DNA of 64,000 bases from the NCBI GenBank assembly GCA_963978545.1, contig OZ021733.1, positions 73,067,589-73,131,588 of the forward strand, read 5' to 3'. Each line of letters opens with the position of its first letter. Position 1 is the stretch's first letter. The position numbers and the translations under genes were made by a program. Positions 62,404 through 64,000 of the stretch are shown piece after piece. Under the pieces are notes generated by a model. That model ran no database searches, had not been told where the DNA came from, and saw nothing but the letters and a program-made list of their open reading frames with translations. This DNA is from Linyphia triangularis (Eukaryota > Arthropoda > Arachnida > Araneae > Linyphiidae).

Positions 62404-64000
62404 AAAGCTCTAATTATACAATGATTGCAATTTTTGAGTAAAGAACTGTATTGCCTAGGCCTGAAGGTTCAAAATTATTAAACACAAGTGAAATTAGCAA
62501 ATTTTAAGCATTTTTTTTATTTTTTGAAAAAAACTTTTTTTCTGTTTTTACACGTTTCATGAGAAAATCTCTGATTTAAGAATGATTGCAGTTTCTTATC
62601 AAACAACTGCAATTATTGAGAATTTAAATCTGAAATTACTAAATACTAGTGCTCTTGGGGGTTTTTGATCATTGTATTATTTTGCGACAGAGCAAATTGC
62701 GTTCACACTTTCTGAACGTCAATTTAGAAAAGTTCTATTTCCAAAATGATTGAAGTATTTATGTTAAAATCTATTCTGCATAGTAGTTTAAGTTTAAAAT
62801 TATTAAATACTAGCTAAATTATCTTTTTTTGAAATTTTTTTTAGTTTTCGAAACAAAGATTTTAAAAGGCATTTTTTTGACGTTTCATAAGAAAAGTGCT
62901 AAGTGTAAAATGATTGATGTTTTTAAATAAAAAACTAGCTTGTATTACAATTTAATTCTAAATTGATACAATAATAGGAAAATTTCCTATTTTTGAACTT
63001 TTTTTCAGTTTTTGACCCAAAGATTTCCAAACACCCTTTTTTCATGTTTCATGAGAAAAGCTCTAATTATACAATGATTGCAATTTTTGAGTAAAGAACT
63101 GTATTGCCTAGGCCTGAAGGTTCAAAATTATTAAATACAAGTGAAATTAGCTAATTTTAAGCATTTTTTTTATTTTTCGAAAAAAACTTTTTTTCTGTTT
63201 TTACACGTTTCATGAGAAAATCTCTGATTTAAGAATGATTGCAGTTTCTTATCAAACAACTGCAATTATTGAGAATTTAAATATGAAATTACTAAATACT
63301 AGTGCTTTTGGGGGTTTTTGATCATTGTATTATTTTGCGACAGAGCAAATTGCGTTCACACTTTCTGAACGTCACTTTAGAAAAGTTCTATTTCCAAAAT
63401 GATTGAAGTATTTATTTTGAAAACTATTCTGCATAGTAGTTTAAGTTTAAAATTATTAAATACTAGCGAAGTTATCTTTGTTTGAAATTTTTTTTAGTTT
63501 TCGAAACAAAAATTTTAAAAGGCAATTTTTTGACGTTTCATGAAAAAGTGCTAAGTGTAAAATGATTGATGTTTTTAAATAAAAAACTAGCTTGTATTAC
63601 AATTTAATTCTAAATTGATACAATACTAGGAAAATTTGCAATTTTTGAACTTTTTTCAGTTTTTGACCCAAAGATTTCCAAACACCCTTTTTTCATGTTT
63701 CATGAGAAAAGTTCTAATTATACAATGATTGCAATTTTTGAGTAAAAAACTGTATTGCCTCGGCCTTAAGGTTCAAAACTATTAAATACAAGTGAAATTA
63801 GCTAATTTTAAGCATTTTTTTTATTTTTCGAAAAAAAACTTTTTTCCTTTTTTACACGTTTCATGAGAAAATCTCTGATTTAAGAATGATTGCAGTTTCT
63901 TATCAAACAACTGCAATTATTGAGAATTTAAATCTGACATTACTAAATACTAGTGCTCTTGGGGGTTTTTGATCATTGTATTATTTTGCGACAGAGCAAA
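62404..64000. repeat. Eight-unit HOR of 5213 bp, partial copy 3
   Basis: Units start at 62404 (C), 63057 (D) and 63708 (E, cut by the window end after 293 bp). They stay in 5213-bp register with 57191, 57844 and 58495. Differences noticed are A at 62889 (CATAAGAAAAG; G at 57676) and T at 63307 (C at 58094). The array clearly continues past the window. Confidence 0.93.

Larger units (their letters stand above)
1..64000. repeat. Tandem satellite array, 653-bp unit, fills the whole window
   Basis: The window is a continuous head-to-tail array of a 650-655 bp unit. I set the unit boundary at the AAAG before CTCT/TTCT-AATTATACA; starts recur at 1, 654, 1306, 1959, 2612 and so on to 63708. There are 97 complete units, one truncated unit and one partial unit, all in one orientation. 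No unique DNA, transposon, inversion or microsatellite interrupts it. One unit counted by hand is about a quarter G+C. The units contain many short T- and A-runs and stop codons in every frame, so coding potential is nil. Known large satellite arrays of this kind sit in centromeric, pericentromeric or other constitutive heterochromatin of eukaryotes; that placement here is inference. I do not recognise the family and cannot name the host. Confidence 0.98.

Noticed and set aside
1..64000. Regularly spaced TTTCATGAGAAAA words resembling a CRISPR-like repeat-spacer pattern
   Set aside because: The spacing is about 163 bp, the intervening sequence is itself repeated, and there are no cas genes. 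This is a satellite subrepeat.

Overview
The whole 64 kb window is one uninterrupted, AT-rich tandem satellite array. A hand count over one unit (654-1305) gives about one quarter G+C. I see no protein gene, RNA gene, transposon, CRISPR array or unique sequence. Every base belongs to a repeat unit of about 653 bp, and all units run in the same direction. I count 97 complete units of 650-655 bp (two of them 684 bp), one truncated unit (359 bp, from 50967) and a partial last unit (63708-64000). Array size, purity and higher-order organisation point to nuclear heterochromatin of a eukaryote, of the kind found at pericentromeres, centromeres or large heterochromatic blocks. Nothing in the sequence lets me name the species, and I do not recognise the satellite family.

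The array has three nested levels. (1) A basic repeat of about 163 bp, marked by a TTTCATGAGAAAA-like start followed about 10-15 bp later by AATGATTG. (2) Four diverged basic repeats (a, b, c, d; 161+164+164+164 bp) form the 653-bp unit. (3) Units fall into recognisable classes, here called A to H, that are repeated in fixed order as higher-order repeats (HORs) of 1.3 to 5.9 kb. Copies of an HOR are nearly identical, while different classes within it differ at scattered diagnostic positions.

Layout: 1-5222, two copies of a 2611-bp ABCD block; 3265-12394, two copies of a six-unit block 5216-5217 bp apart with a C-F pair between them; about 12.7-18.7 kb, a 3915-bp six-unit repeat, partly repeated again 7182 bp downstream; 20.9-27.4 kb, the most heterogeneous stretch, containing a 1957-bp triplet repeat; 27.7-38.9 kb, two copies of a 5910-bp nine-unit HOR, each carrying the same small insertion; 38.6-43.8 kb, short 1958-bp and 1305-bp (A-B dimer) repeats; 43.8-51.4 kb, rearranged units with a 2605-bp repeat and a deletion; 51.4-64 kb, an almost perfect 5213-bp eight-unit HOR in the order ABCDEFGH, about 2.4 copies.

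Chimeric units (16311, 18271, 47707, 51326) change class part-way through. They look like footprints of unequal exchange, which would explain how HOR periods of 2, 3, 4, 6, 8 and 9 units arose from a common set of unit types. A centromeric or heterochromatic structural role is a reasonable inference but is not shown by the sequence.
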